From Thalassolituus hydrocarboniclasticus (GTDB taxonomy: Bacteria; Pseudomonadota; Gammaproteobacteria; Pseudomonadales; Oceanobacteraceae): 64,000 bases of DNA. Position numbers and translations under genes: made by a program. This document shows, piece after piece, positions 18,204 through 26,393 of the stretch. Each line of letters opens with the position of its first letter. The first letter of the stretch is position 1. The stretch is taken from NCBI RefSeq assembly GCF_025345565.1, contig NZ_CP054475.1:3327129-3391128 (forward strand), in the 5' to 3' direction. The notes under the pieces were generated by a model. That model was not told the origin of the DNA. It searched no databases and worked only from the letters and a program-made list of their open reading frames with translations.

Positions 18204-19241
18204 ATGACTCTGCGCTCAATTCTCGCCCTGACCTTTACCGTCGAACAGCTGCGCCAGCATTACCAGCTGGATACCGAAGCCATCCTTGCCCGTCATGGCT
18301 TACAGCAGGCGCATCTGGATGCCAATGCCACCATCAGTCAGGCCGATGAGCTGGCGATTCTGGCCGAATTTGCCGACCAGATTCAGCACGATCCGCTGGC
18401 GGCCATCACCATCGGCTCTACCTTTGGCCTGTCGAGTTATGGCGCCTTTGCCATGATGCTGATGAGCTGCAGTTCGGTGTATGAGGCTTTTGCGCTGGGG
18501 ATTAAATATCAGCAACTGAGTTATCTGTTCAGCGAGCTGGATTATCAGCTCGATGGCGATACCGTCCTGTTAAAACTGAAGCCCTATCCTCTGCCCGATC
18601 ATCTGCAGCGTTTTATTGTTGACCGTGATGTGGCCGGCACCTGGCACTTTCTCAATACCATGCAGACCATGCTGGGCCGTCATCTGAAACCGCTGGCCAT
18701 TCACATGCCTTATATGCAGCCGGCAGAAGCCGCAGCCTACCGCGAAAAATTCCAGTGCCCGGTAGAATTTGGCTGTAATGAAGCAGCCTTTGTGCTGCCG
18801 CTGGAGGTGTTGCGCCTGCCCTTTCCCGGCGCCAATGCCACGGCGCTGGATCTCTATCGTGGTCAGTGCGAAGAAATAATAAAGCAACGCAGTCAGGTGC
18901 GGACGGAAGCATTAAGCGAACGCTTAAAACAGTATCTGACGATGTTCAGCCAGCGCTTTCCGGCCATTAAAGACTGTGCCGCGACCTTTGGTTTAAGTGA
19001 GCGCCAGTTCCGCCGTTTATTAAGCGACGAAGGGCAGAGTTTTCAGCAGGTTCTGGATAATGTGCGGGCAGAAAAAGCCTGTCATTTACTCAGGCATTCA
19101 TCACAGAGTGTGGAAAAAATAGCGTTATTACTGGGGTATTCTGAGGCTGCAGGATTTATTCATGCCTTTAAAAAATGGCAGAACATTACTCCGGCACAGT
19201 ACCGCAAACAAACGGCAGAAAAGACAGAACCCGGTGCCTGA
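18204..19241 (+). CDS. AraC family transcriptional regulator
   Basis: A 345-residue regulator from the ATG at 18204. The N-terminal PF12625-like sensor domain (ARHGLQQAHLDANATISQAD, then GSTFGLSSYGAFAMMLMS) is followed by a C-terminal AraC HTH (FGLSERQFRRLLSDEG and KIALLLGYSEAAGFIHAF). It faces away from the Baeyer-Villiger monooxygenase gene across a short promoter region, which suggests it controls that gene. It is a paralogue in architecture of the regulators at 1768-2769 and 36865-37881. Confidence 0.92.
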   Translation: MTLRSILALTFTVEQLRQHYQLDTEAILARHGLQQAHLDANATISQADELAILAEFADQIQHDPLAAITIGSTFGLSSYGAFAMMLMSCSSVYEAFALGIKYQQLSYLFSELDYQLDGDTVLLKLKPYPLPDHLQRFIVDRDVAGTWHFLNTMQTMLGRHLKPLAIHMPYMQPAEAAAYREKFQCPVEFGCNEAAFVLPLEVLRLPFPGANATALDLYRGQCEEIIKQRSQVRTEALSERLKQYLTMFSQRFPAIKDCAATFGLSERQFRRLLSDEGQSFQQVLDNVRAEKACHLLRHSSQSVEKIALLLGYSEAAGFIHAFKKWQNITPAQYRKQTAEKTEPGA

Positions 19242-19250
19242 ATTGCGCGG

Positions 19251-20012
19251 CTATTCCTCAGGCCAGGCGTTGTCGTCGGCGGCCATAAATTCTTCGCCAT
19301 CACCGATAAAGTCGTCAGCATCATCCTGACTGTCGGCGCCACCGAATAAATCGTGCAGCAGACTTTTTTCATCACCACTGACGGCGGTTTCGGCCATATC
19401 CGGATGTTCAAAGCAGACCTGATTACGTCCCTGACGTTTAGCCTGATACAGATAATGATCAGCCATGCCAATCAGGCTGCTGGCGCTGTGCGGCTGCTGG
19501 GCACTGTGTAATGCCAGCCCGATGCTGGCAGTAATCTGCAACTCACCACCATCAATGCGCACCAGTGTGGAAGCAATATTCTCCCGTAATCGTTCAGCCA
19601 CCTGTACCGCCAGCATCAGCTCAGTAGAAGGCAGAATAATGACGAATTCTTCACCACCATAGCGGCATTGCACATCCAGTTTGCGGGTACTTTCACGAAT
19701 CAGTCGCGCGGTTTGCTTCAGTACTTCGTCGCCGGCCGGGTGACCCCAGGTATCGTTAATGGATTTAAAGTGATCGAGATCGACCATCATCAGTGCTGTC
19801 GACATCAGGGTGCGCTGGGTTCGTTCCAGCTCCTGCTCCAGCGCTTCACGGAAATGACGCAGATTATAAAGCCCCGTCAGCGGGTCGGTTGCTACCTGTT
19901 CGCGCAGCAACTGCACTTCATCAATAAAAGGGCAGCTCAGCTCCCCGACCGGACATGCGGGGATCGTCTGATTACTGCTGTGCGATTGTCCGGATGACGT
20001 TGCGTCGCTCAT
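19251..20012 (-). CDS. Cytoplasmic diguanylate cyclase
   Basis: A 253-residue protein with a short N-terminal segment and a GGDEF domain in the active variant GGEEF (CRYGGEEFVVIL, near residue 135). An intact inhibitory site R-K-L-D sits five residues before it, so c-di-GMP should inhibit it. The C-terminal 45 residues are acidic (DDADDFIGDGEEF) with no known domain. There is no membrane segment. N-terminal cysteines (ACPVGELSC) could bind a metal or form a disulfide; this is only an observation. Confidence 0.93.
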   Translation of the reverse strand: MSDATSSGQSHSSNQTIPACPVGELSCPFIDEVQLLREQVATDPLTGLYNLRHFREALEQELERTQRTLMSTALMMVDLDHFKSINDTWGHPAGDEVLKQTARLIRESTRKLDVQCRYGGEEFVIILPSTELMLAVQVAERLRENIASTLVRIDGGELQITASIGLALHSAQQPHSASSLIGMADHYLYQAKRQGRNQVCFEHPDMAETAVSGDEKSLLHDLFGGADSQDDADDFIGDGEEFMAADDNAWPEE

Positions 20013-20127
20013 CTGTCCACTTATGTTTGTTGTTGTGACACGCTAAAAGCGCACGGCCCCGGGCCGGTTAACGCTCAAAGTTTAGCCGAAGATCAGCCGT
20101 TTGCCGGATGTTGGAATGACAAATTTG

Positions 20128-21801
20128 TCAGAAATCGTCCGGGGCGCGTAAGCCGGCGCCAAGTTCATCCACATCCGGTTCCAGCCCCGCAGCCCCCACT
20201 CCGTCGAGCCTGCCGTTCAGGGTTGGTAAGCGCACACTGAACTGCACGCCACGGATATCCAGCGGCATAAAACTGAGCAGGTCGGCTTTGCGCCCACTCA
20301 GGCTGATCAGCCATTGCGGCTGCGCCGGATTGTGTGGATCAAACCACTGGTTTATACCTTCCGCCAGCGTCAGGCGCGCAACCTGCGGGTTGCTGCGGCT
20401 GCTGACCTCAATGCTGTGCAGCCGTTTTTCTGCACGCAATTCCCACTGCTTTGCAGCCCCGGCATTACTGTCTGCCAGGCACACCTGTGGCTCACCGGCA
20501 GCGTTCAGCGTCACCTCCAGATTCAGGTTCTGTACTTCGCCACCGGCCAGTTCAATGCGCAGGTGGTACAGCTCGCTGTGGTTATGAATATTGTCGAAAC
20601 CGATATCACCATCAAAACCCTGCACAATCTGCTGAGCAAAATACAGCCCCAGACCTTTACCGTTATGTTCTCGCGCACGGCGGGTGGAAAAGCCCAGCTG
20701 AAAAATCTGCTCACGGGATTCATCACTGATATGCGGGCCCCGGTTATAGATGCTCACACATAAGCATTGCTGTGCTTCCCACAGGCGGATAGCAATCGGC
20801 GCAAAGCGGCTTTTGTACTGACGTTTGGTGGCAAAGAACTGGGCATTGCGCAGCAGATTTTCCAGTAATAAAACAATGTGATTGGCGTTACCCAGCAGTT
20901 CATCACAGGGCTGCAGCTCAATGCGGTAGAGGCCTTCGCTGTCGGTCAGTAATAACGGTTTGTCCTGTTGTGCAGACAACTGAGCCAGAGCGTCGGCGTC
21001 GTATAAAAATGCCGGCTCCGGATTACCCTGCTCATCGCACAGGGTGACGCCCAGATGCAGCGTCAGGGTATCCAACAGTGCCCGCTGCGGATCGAAAGTG
21101 GGCACCAGCGGCAGCTCGCTTAAGGCACTGCCCTGTAATTCAGCCTGAAATAATAATTCTTCGCAGCGGCTGACATTGGCACCGATATGCAGCGCCATAT
21201 TGTCGGTGGTGGATAAATCGAGCAAATCCCATAAATAGCGCATCCCCACCAGCGCCTGCTGATACAGCAGCGCATTATTACCCTGCTCATCCGGCAGGCT
21301 GTGGCTGGCGGCATAGGTGAGCGCCGACTGCACTTTATCGAACGAAATTACACCGTTATGGCGCACCTCGGCTGCAATGCTTTTAAAGTGCAGGTATTTT
21401 TCGTCGTACTCCATATATTCCAGCAGTTTATCGCTGATAAAGAGTTTCAGTTTGTCGGTATGACTGGCCGAGGTCTGCGCCCGCTGCTGCAGCTGACGTT
21501 TGCTGTTCCACAATTGTTGCAGGCTGGCTTTGACCTTGCGCTGCTGACGGCTGAAATGGCGAAAATCCAGCCAGGCAAGAATTAAAAAGGCAGCAAAGGC
21601 AGCACTGAAATACTGCGTACTGAAAATAAACGCCGGTATTTTCAGCATATCGGCCAGCGCAGGCGACAACAGCAACAGGGCATAAAACAGCAATGATTTC
21701 GCTGCCAGTAAGGTGCGCCACGGATAACGGATACGGAAGATGAATTTATCGCCGTGGTCTTCCGTCTGCAGAGTCTCTTCCGCGCTGTTGCTGTCTTTCA
21801 T
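20128..21801 (-). CDS. Membrane sensor histidine kinase, atypical
   Basis: A 557-residue protein. Two membrane helices (about residues 30-50 and 60-80) are followed by a basic coiled coil (about 82-120), a dimerisation region with a possible phospho-His in AAEVRHNGVISF (about 150), and an ATPase domain. The N box is LLLENLLRNAQFFATK, the G1-like motif YNRGPHISDE, and the G2 box GKGLGLYFAQQIV. About 140 residues follow the ATPase domain with no recognised family. It has no large periplasmic domain. It is downstream of the response regulator gene by 65 bp in the same direction, so the two form a pair. Confidence 0.85.
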   Translation of the reverse strand: MKDSNSAEETLQTEDHGDKFIFRIRYPWRTLLAAKSLLFYALLLLSPALADMLKIPAFIFSTQYFSAAFAAFLILAWLDFRHFSRQQRKVKASLQQLWNSKRQLQQRAQTSASHTDKLKLFISDKLLEYMEYDEKYLHFKSIAAEVRHNGVISFDKVQSALTYAASHSLPDEQGNNALLYQQALVGMRYLWDLLDLSTTDNMALHIGANVSRCEELLFQAELQGSALSELPLVPTFDPQRALLDTLTLHLGVTLCDEQGNPEPAFLYDADALAQLSAQQDKPLLLTDSEGLYRIELQPCDELLGNANHIVLLLENLLRNAQFFATKRQYKSRFAPIAIRLWEAQQCLCVSIYNRGPHISDESREQIFQLGFSTRRAREHNGKGLGLYFAQQIVQGFDGDIGFDNIHNHSELYHLRIELAGGEVQNLNLEVTLNAAGEPQVCLADSNAGAAKQWELRAEKRLHSIEVSSRSNPQVARLTLAEGINQWFDPHNPAQPQWLISLSGRKADLLSFMPLDIRGVQFSVRLPTLNGRLDGVGAAGLEPDVDELGAGLRAPDDF

Positions 21802-21866
21802 TGCTGCTCCGTTTAACTGTTTTACGCAGATATCAGTCTTTAGCGGCTGGCCTGAGCCTGTTTATC

Positions 21867-22682
21867 TCAGGCCGGCGCTTTCCATAAATACGCGCCTTCG
21901 GCACCAAAAGTGGCAATACCCTGCCCGGCTTTGCATAAATTCATAAAGGCTTCTTCATCGCCATGGGCCAGCGCCAGCGATTTGCGCAGGGTTTTAATAT
22001 GCTGGCGATAATTGGCGTAGGAAAACTTTTCCAGATCGGCATCCAGCCATTCCGCCATTTGCAGCGTGGTAACAGGGCGTGGTGACGCTTCCACCAGAAA
22101 GCGCAGAATCTTGCGCGGTGTCGGCGCCAGAGGCCGGGCCTGATTGGCCGGATTCATTAATTTCTGGCCCTTCCACCACACTTCCCAGCTGACCAGATCA
22201 ATACGTAATTCGCCGCTGACCAGCTGAGATTTTTTATTCGCCGCCGGAGTCAGACTCTGGCGTAACAGAGCTTTCATGCGCCACAGCAAAACCCCTTCGA
22301 TATTGCGCTGATGCTTGGCAATAAAATCCTGGGTAACGCCCTGCTCAAAGGCTTTCTGTTCAATACCGGTGCCGGAGTGCTCGGATAAAAACACAATCGG
22401 CAGCGCCGGCCACTTTTTCAGCAGCGCACGCGACACACTGAAACCGCCATCGTCGTTACCGTTCAGGCTGGCGTCGAGAATCGCGATATGCGGCGCATCG
22501 GCGTCATCGGTCTGGCTGATACGCGCCAGCGCGGCTTCCGAGAACTTAAACACCTCAAGCTTATTGTGCTCAGCTTCCGGCAGATCGGCTTCGGCACCAG
22601 GGGCAAAGTCGGTGCGCTCCAGCAAGGCCCGGAACTTGTCGATCCAGTGGCTCTGATCTTCGACCCAGAAAATTTTGATCAT
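21867..22682 (-). CDS. Response regulator with C-terminal winged helix
   Basis: A 271-residue protein from the ATG at 22682, preceded by AGGAGAGGAAGAG. The receiver domain has acidic residues in FWVEDQ, the phospho-acceptor Asp in IAILDASLNGND (about residue 65), a switch Ser in VFLSEHSG and Lys in FIAKHQR. The C-terminal part (about 160-265; TPRKILRFLVEASPRPVTTLQMAEWL, core TPRKILRFL) resembles an OmpR-type winged helix. It should be phosphorylated by the adjacent kinase and control DNA targets, possibly the divergent membrane/vWA operon 457 bp away. Confidence 0.85.
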   Translation of the reverse strand: MIKIFWVEDQSHWIDKFRALLERTDFAPGAEADLPEAEHNKLEVFKFSEAALARISQTDDADAPHIAILDASLNGNDDGGFSVSRALLKKWPALPIVFLSEHSGTGIEQKAFEQGVTQDFIAKHQRNIEGVLLWRMKALLRQSLTPAANKKSQLVSGELRIDLVSWEVWWKGQKLMNPANQARPLAPTPRKILRFLVEASPRPVTTLQMAEWLDADLEKFSYANYRQHIKTLRKSLALAHGDEEAFMNLCKAGQGIATFGAEGAYLWKAPA

Positions 22683-22699
22683 CTCTTCCTCTCCTGCAG

Positions 22700-22715
22700 G
22701 GCCTGTTAACAGGCC
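22700..22715. repeat. Palindrome resembling fused MITE ends
   Basis: GGCCTGTTAACAGGCC is a perfect 16-bp palindrome. Its halves equal the outer bases of the nearby element ends (AGGGCCTGTT and AACAGGCCCT). It lies just upstream of the response regulator start. Confidence 0.55.
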
Positions 22716-22852
22716 GGTCCTGAGCATACCACCAGCCGCCGCCGGTGCAGACGCCCGGACACAACCAGCGCGACAGAAATCACATTCTTCTCACCGATTT
22801 TTCACCGGCATCACGCAATCTGTATTCATCGGCTCTCCGCAGCCACCTTTCC

Positions 22853-23118
22853 AGGGCCTGTTCACACTAAGTGAACCGGGCCTGCTGAGAGCCAGTTTTT
22901 CTCAGGACAAGGAGAGAGGAGTGATATTAGCGGGCTAAATGAATGACGAACGACGATGTTAATGGGGAAAACGGGCCTCAGCCCGGAGGGTTATGGCTAA
23001 AAATTCCTCATCCTACGTTGCTGCTCATTCGCTTAACCCGTTAGGCAACACTCTCAGCGCCTTGTCTGAGAAATTTTTAGCTAATAACAGGCCTGCTTAA
23101 TTAGTGTGAACAGGCCCT
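22853..23118. mobile_element. MITE-like non-coding element
   Basis: A 266-bp non-coding element bounded by perfect 18-bp terminal inverted repeats: AGGGCCTGTTCACACTAA at 22853-22870 and its exact reverse complement at 23101-23118. Inside, TTATGGCTAAAAATTCCTCA (22991-23010) is an imperfect inverted copy of 23067-23087, and CGGGC-CTCA-GCCCG forms a small hairpin near 22972-22985. No frame codes for a transposase. No target-site duplication is obvious. It lies 21 bp before the start of the membrane protein gene, so it separates that gene from any older promoter and may supply one. Confidence 0.75.
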
Positions 23119-23139
23119 AAGCAACACGAGGACAGAATC

Positions 23140-24696
23140 ATGAATGACTTACTCACTCTCTGGTCCGCCAACAGCGCTGTATCCGCCGCTATCTGGCTGG
23201 TGCTGGCGATGACCCTGCTGTATTTCGGCCGCAACCCGGCCCACCGTATCCTGCTCAGCAGTGGTCAGGGTCTGCGTCATATGCTGCGCATGGCCAGCCG
23301 CGCCCTGAGCCAGCTGGAACGCCAGCTGGGTAAGCGTAACCGCGAAGTCTTACTGGCCGCCGCACGCAACGATGCCGAACGCCGTATCGAACGCGAATTT
23401 ACCCGTATCCAGACTCTGGTGGCGCGCGATTTATCCGGCTATCCGGCGCTGCACCGCCAGATCAGCACCGCCATCGACAATGTCGAGAACAGCTACCGCG
23501 AAGCCGGCGACAGCGCGCCGCTGCCACCGGCCTGGGGTGAGGTGGTGAATACCATTGCCGCGCTGCCCAGCCATGGTGATCCTGCGGTTGCCAAGATTCT
23601 CAGCAATATTAAAGACGCGGTGCACGACACCCATAAAGAAACCCTGAAAACCTGGCAGGCCAGCGCCGATCAGCGCCACAAACTGCTGGCGAAAATGCAG
23701 CCGGAATGGCGCACGCTGAACGGCAAAATGGACGAAGTGGCACGCACTATCGATAACCTCGATAACCGTACCCACCAGCTCGACAAGCAGATGCAGCACT
23801 ATGAAGAAGTACGCCGTGGTGAAGATGCGGCGGTACGCAGCCTGACCTCCAGCTCGCTGACTCAGTTCTTTATTGCCGGCCTGGTGCTGACCATTGCCCT
23901 GCTCGGTGGCCTGATCAACTTCCAGCTGATCGCCATGCCGATGTCGGAAATGGTGGGCGGAACCAGCTATATCGGTGGCGTAAAAACCTCAGATATTGCC
24001 GCGCTGGTGATCATTCTGATTGAGATTGCGATGGGCCTGTTTTTGCTGGAATCACTGCGCATTACCCGTCTGTTTCCGATCATCAGCAGCATGGATGATC
24101 AGATGCGCCGCCGCATGATGATTATCAGCCTCAGCATCCTGTGCATTCTGGCCGGTATCGAAGCCTCACTGGCCTATATGCGTGACCTGCTGGCACTGGA
24201 TAAAGAAGCCCTGCAGCAATCACTGAGCATGGCGGCAAATGCCTCCGGCGTAGCCGCCAGCAATGCAGAATTCCGCTGGATTCCATCCATCGGGCAAATG
24301 GTGATGGGCTTTATCCTGCCGTTTGCGCTGGCCTTTATCGCCATCCCGCTGGAGTCCTTTATTCACTCGCTGCGCACCGTGCTGGGTCTGGCACTGGTCG
24401 CCATGATCCGTCTGGTCGCCATTGCCGCCCGTCTGCTAGGCAACCTGGCCGGTCACAGCGCCACCCTGCTGACCCACGCCTACGACCTGCTGATCATGCT
24501 GCCGTTAAGCATCGAGCGTCTGTTCAGCCGTAAGCGCGAAGCGGCAACTGCGGTGCAGTTTGATGACAGCCAGACCACCGATGAGCTGGCCGATGCCATC
24601 CCGGATGTAGCCGCCGAAGAAAAACGCAGCCGTAAAAGCCGCAGCAAAAACAACAGCAGCAACAACAGTGGCGACGCGGCTGTAGCCGTCGCCTGA
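23140..24696 (+). CDS. Polytopic coiled-coil membrane protein, unknown function
   Basis: A 518-residue protein with GAGGA upstream of its ATG. There is one N-terminal membrane helix (about 13-30), then a long helical/coiled-coil cytoplasmic or periplasmic region (about 45-235; LNGKMDEVARTIDNLDNRTHQ). About four or five more helices follow between 245 and 465, then a charged, Ser/Asn-rich tail (KRSRKSRSKNNSSNNSG). I do not recognise a family. The next gene, 18 bp away, is a vWA lipoprotein, and the two are surely co-transcribed. A membrane scaffold working with the vWA protein is inference. Confidence 0.8.
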   Translation: MNDLLTLWSANSAVSAAIWLVLAMTLLYFGRNPAHRILLSSGQGLRHMLRMASRALSQLERQLGKRNREVLLAAARNDAERRIEREFTRIQTLVARDLSGYPALHRQISTAIDNVENSYREAGDSAPLPPAWGEVVNTIAALPSHGDPAVAKILSNIKDAVHDTHKETLKTWQASADQRHKLLAKMQPEWRTLNGKMDEVARTIDNLDNRTHQLDKQMQHYEEVRRGEDAAVRSLTSSSLTQFFIAGLVLTIALLGGLINFQLIAMPMSEMVGGTSYIGGVKTSDIAALVIILIEIAMGLFLLESLRITRLFPIISSMDDQMRRRMMIISLSILCILAGIEASLAYMRDLLALDKEALQQSLSMAANASGVAASNAEFRWIPSIGQMVMGFILPFALAFIAIPLESFIHSLRTVLGLALVAMIRLVAIAARLLGNLAGHSATLLTHAYDLLIMLPLSIERLFSRKREAATAVQFDDSQTTDELADAIPDVAAEEKRSRKSRSKNNSSNNSGDAAVAVA

Positions 24697-24714
24697 ATCA
24701 GAGGAGTGACGATT

Positions 24715-25380
24715 ATGAATAGCTTCAAACGCCTGGTTGCCACCGCCGCCCTGCCCCTGAGCTTACTGCTCAGCGGCTGCGGCGAGCAGGCACCACAGAA
24801 TAAAGCGGTCTATCTGCTGATCGACACCTCGGGCACCTACACCCAGGAGCTGAACAAAGCACAGGCCATTCTCAACTACCTGCTGGCCAACCTCGACAGT
24901 GGCGACTCCATTGCCGTGGCCCGTATCGACAGTGGCAGTTTCAGCGAGAAAGACATCATCGCCAAAACCACCTTCGATATGCGCCCCAGCACCGCCAACG
25001 ATCAGAAGCGTCAGTTCAAGCTGGCCATGGATGAGTTCGCCGCCAACCTGAAAAAAGGCAGCGCCAATACCGACATCACCGGCGGTGTGCTGCAGGCCAC
25101 GCAATATCTGAACGAAACCGGTGCCGGTAATAAATACGTCTTTATTTTTTCCGATTTAGAAGAGGATTTACCCCATGATCACATTAGAAACTTTCCAATT
25201 AGTCTGGATAACATTCACGTGGTTGCTCTCAATGTCACTAAGCTACGCAGCGATAACATTGACCCGCGGGACTACCTCAACCGACTAGCAAACTGGCAGC
25301 ACAGAGTCATAGAAGGCGGCGGTGACTGGCGCGTGATTAACGATCTGGAACGTATGGATAAGCTGATCGTCGCTAACTGA
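24715..25380 (+). CDS. vWA domain lipoprotein
   Basis: A 221-residue protein from the ATG at 24715 with GAGGAG eight bases upstream. A lipoprotein signal ends in the lipobox LLLSGC. The von Willebrand A domain starts at VYLLIDTSGTY, a MIDAS-like D-x-S-x-T; further parts are DITGGVLQATQYL (the Thr position) and YVFIFSDLEEDLP. It should be anchored by lipid in the inner or outer membrane and bind a protein partner through a metal ion. From about 25137 to 25300 codon use changes to AGA, CTA, TTA and ATA, unlike the GC-rich upstream part. The last 25 codons are repeated downstream (see 25391-25467). Confidence 0.85.
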   Translation: MNSFKRLVATAALPLSLLLSGCGEQAPQNKAVYLLIDTSGTYTQELNKAQAILNYLLANLDSGDSIAVARIDSGSFSEKDIIAKTTFDMRPSTANDQKRQFKLAMDEFAANLKKGSANTDITGGVLQATQYLNETGAGNKYVFIFSDLEEDLPHDHIRNFPISLDNIHVVALNVTKLRSDNIDPRDYLNRLANWQHRVIEGGGDWRVINDLERMDKLIVAN

Positions 25381-25390
25381 CCCAATTACC

Positions 25391-25467
25391 GAGTCATAGA
25401 AGGTGGCGGTGACTGGCGCGTGATTAACGATCTGGAACGTATGGATAAGCTGATCGTTGCCAATTAA
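25391..25467 (+). pseudogene. Duplicated 3' tail of the vWA lipoprotein gene
   Basis: These 77 bases repeat 25304-25380 with five differences, all in third codon positions or the stop codon (TGA to TAA). The copy is in the same frame as the gene, 87 bp downstream, and still encodes RVIEGGGDWRVINDLERM and the end KLIVAN. It has no start of its own and is not expected to be translated unless the first stop is read through. It looks like the tail of an older allele left after recombination. Confidence 0.8.
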
Positions 25468-25513
25468 TAATCATGCTTAAGAACCTCATCTTCTCTCAAT
25501 AAGTTCTCCCCTT

Positions 25514-25537
25514 GCCGGCCTCAGCGCCGGCTTTTTT
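25514..25537 (+). terminator. Intrinsic terminator
   Basis: GCCGGC, loop CTCAGC, GCCGGC then TTTTTT. It closes the membrane protein/vWA operon. Confidence 0.85.
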
Positions 25538-25607
25538 ATGCAGCTTATCTCTGCCTGCGGCGCCGCGGCTGTTATGATCGGCACACTGCCACGCAACGAA
25601 AAACGCC

Positions 25608-26390
25608 ATGAGCACCAAAGACACCGATACCCGCCCCGACCGTAATTTCGACGATCTGGCCGCACGCTTTGCCCGCACCATTTATGCAACCCCCAGAGGC
25701 CAGCTGCGGCTGATGGCGCTGCGTGCCGATTTTGCTGATCTGAACATCGCTCTGTCTGACGCCAGCGTGCTGGATATCGGCGGCGGCCAGGGGCAGTTCA
25801 GTCTGGAGCTGGCACAACAGGGAGCACAGGTCAGTCTGTGTGATATTTCCGCCGAAATGCTGCAACTGGCGCGCGATCAGTTTGCCGCTCAGCAACTGCC
25901 GTTAACGGTAAAACACTGTGCGCTGCAGGACGTGGCCGCAGAATTTCCGCAATCCTTCGATATTGTGCTTAATCATGCGGTACTGGAGTGGCTGGAAGAT
26001 CCCTTTGCTGCACTGCCATTACTCGCCGACCGGGTAAAACCCGGTGGCTGGCTGTCGCTGATGTTTTATAACCTGCACGGCCATCAATTCCGCCAGTTAA
26101 TGAATGGCCGTACCCATGCGCCGCAATCGGCCAACCCGCGTTTACGCGACGAAGGCAATGCGCCGCAGCATCCACTCGACCCGTATGCCATCGAACAGGC
26201 GCTGAATACCCTCGGTTTTCATGTTGAGCGCTGGCGCGGCATTCGTTGTGTGCACGATCATATGCATCAGAAAATCCGTGACCGTATTGGTCAGGATGCG
26301 GTGAATAAAGCCGATCTCGAATTCGGAACGCTGGAGCCCTACCGGCAGTTTGGGCGCTATGTGCATTTTCTGGCGCGTAAAGAACGCTGA
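25608..26390 (+). CDS. cmoM: tRNA 5-carboxymethoxyuridine methyltransferase
   Basis: A 260-residue class I SAM methyltransferase. The N-terminus DRNFDDLAARFARTIYATPRGQLR (core RNFDDLA) matches E. coli CmoM, followed by motif I VLDIGGGQGQFS (about 54-65), HAVLEWLEDP and GGWLSLMFYN. The C-terminal LEPYRQFGRYVHFLARK also matches. CmoM methylates cmo5U34 to mcmo5U34 in certain tRNAs. It precedes a convergent binding-protein gene with a 3-bp gap. Confidence 0.9.
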   Translation: MSTKDTDTRPDRNFDDLAARFARTIYATPRGQLRLMALRADFADLNIALSDASVLDIGGGQGQFSLELAQQGAQVSLCDISAEMLQLARDQFAAQQLPLTVKHCALQDVAAEFPQSFDIVLNHAVLEWLEDPFAALPLLADRVKPGGWLSLMFYNLHGHQFRQLMNGRTHAPQSANPRLRDEGNAPQHPLDPYAIEQALNTLGFHVERWRGIRCVHDHMHQKIRDRIGQDAVNKADLEFGTLEPYRQFGRYVHFLARKER

Positions 26391-26393
26391 AAA

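Noticed and set aside
20128..25380. Proteobacterial dedicated sortase system
   Set aside because: No sortase, no OmpA-type partner and no VIT domain; the vWA protein is a small lipoprotein without a sorting signal.
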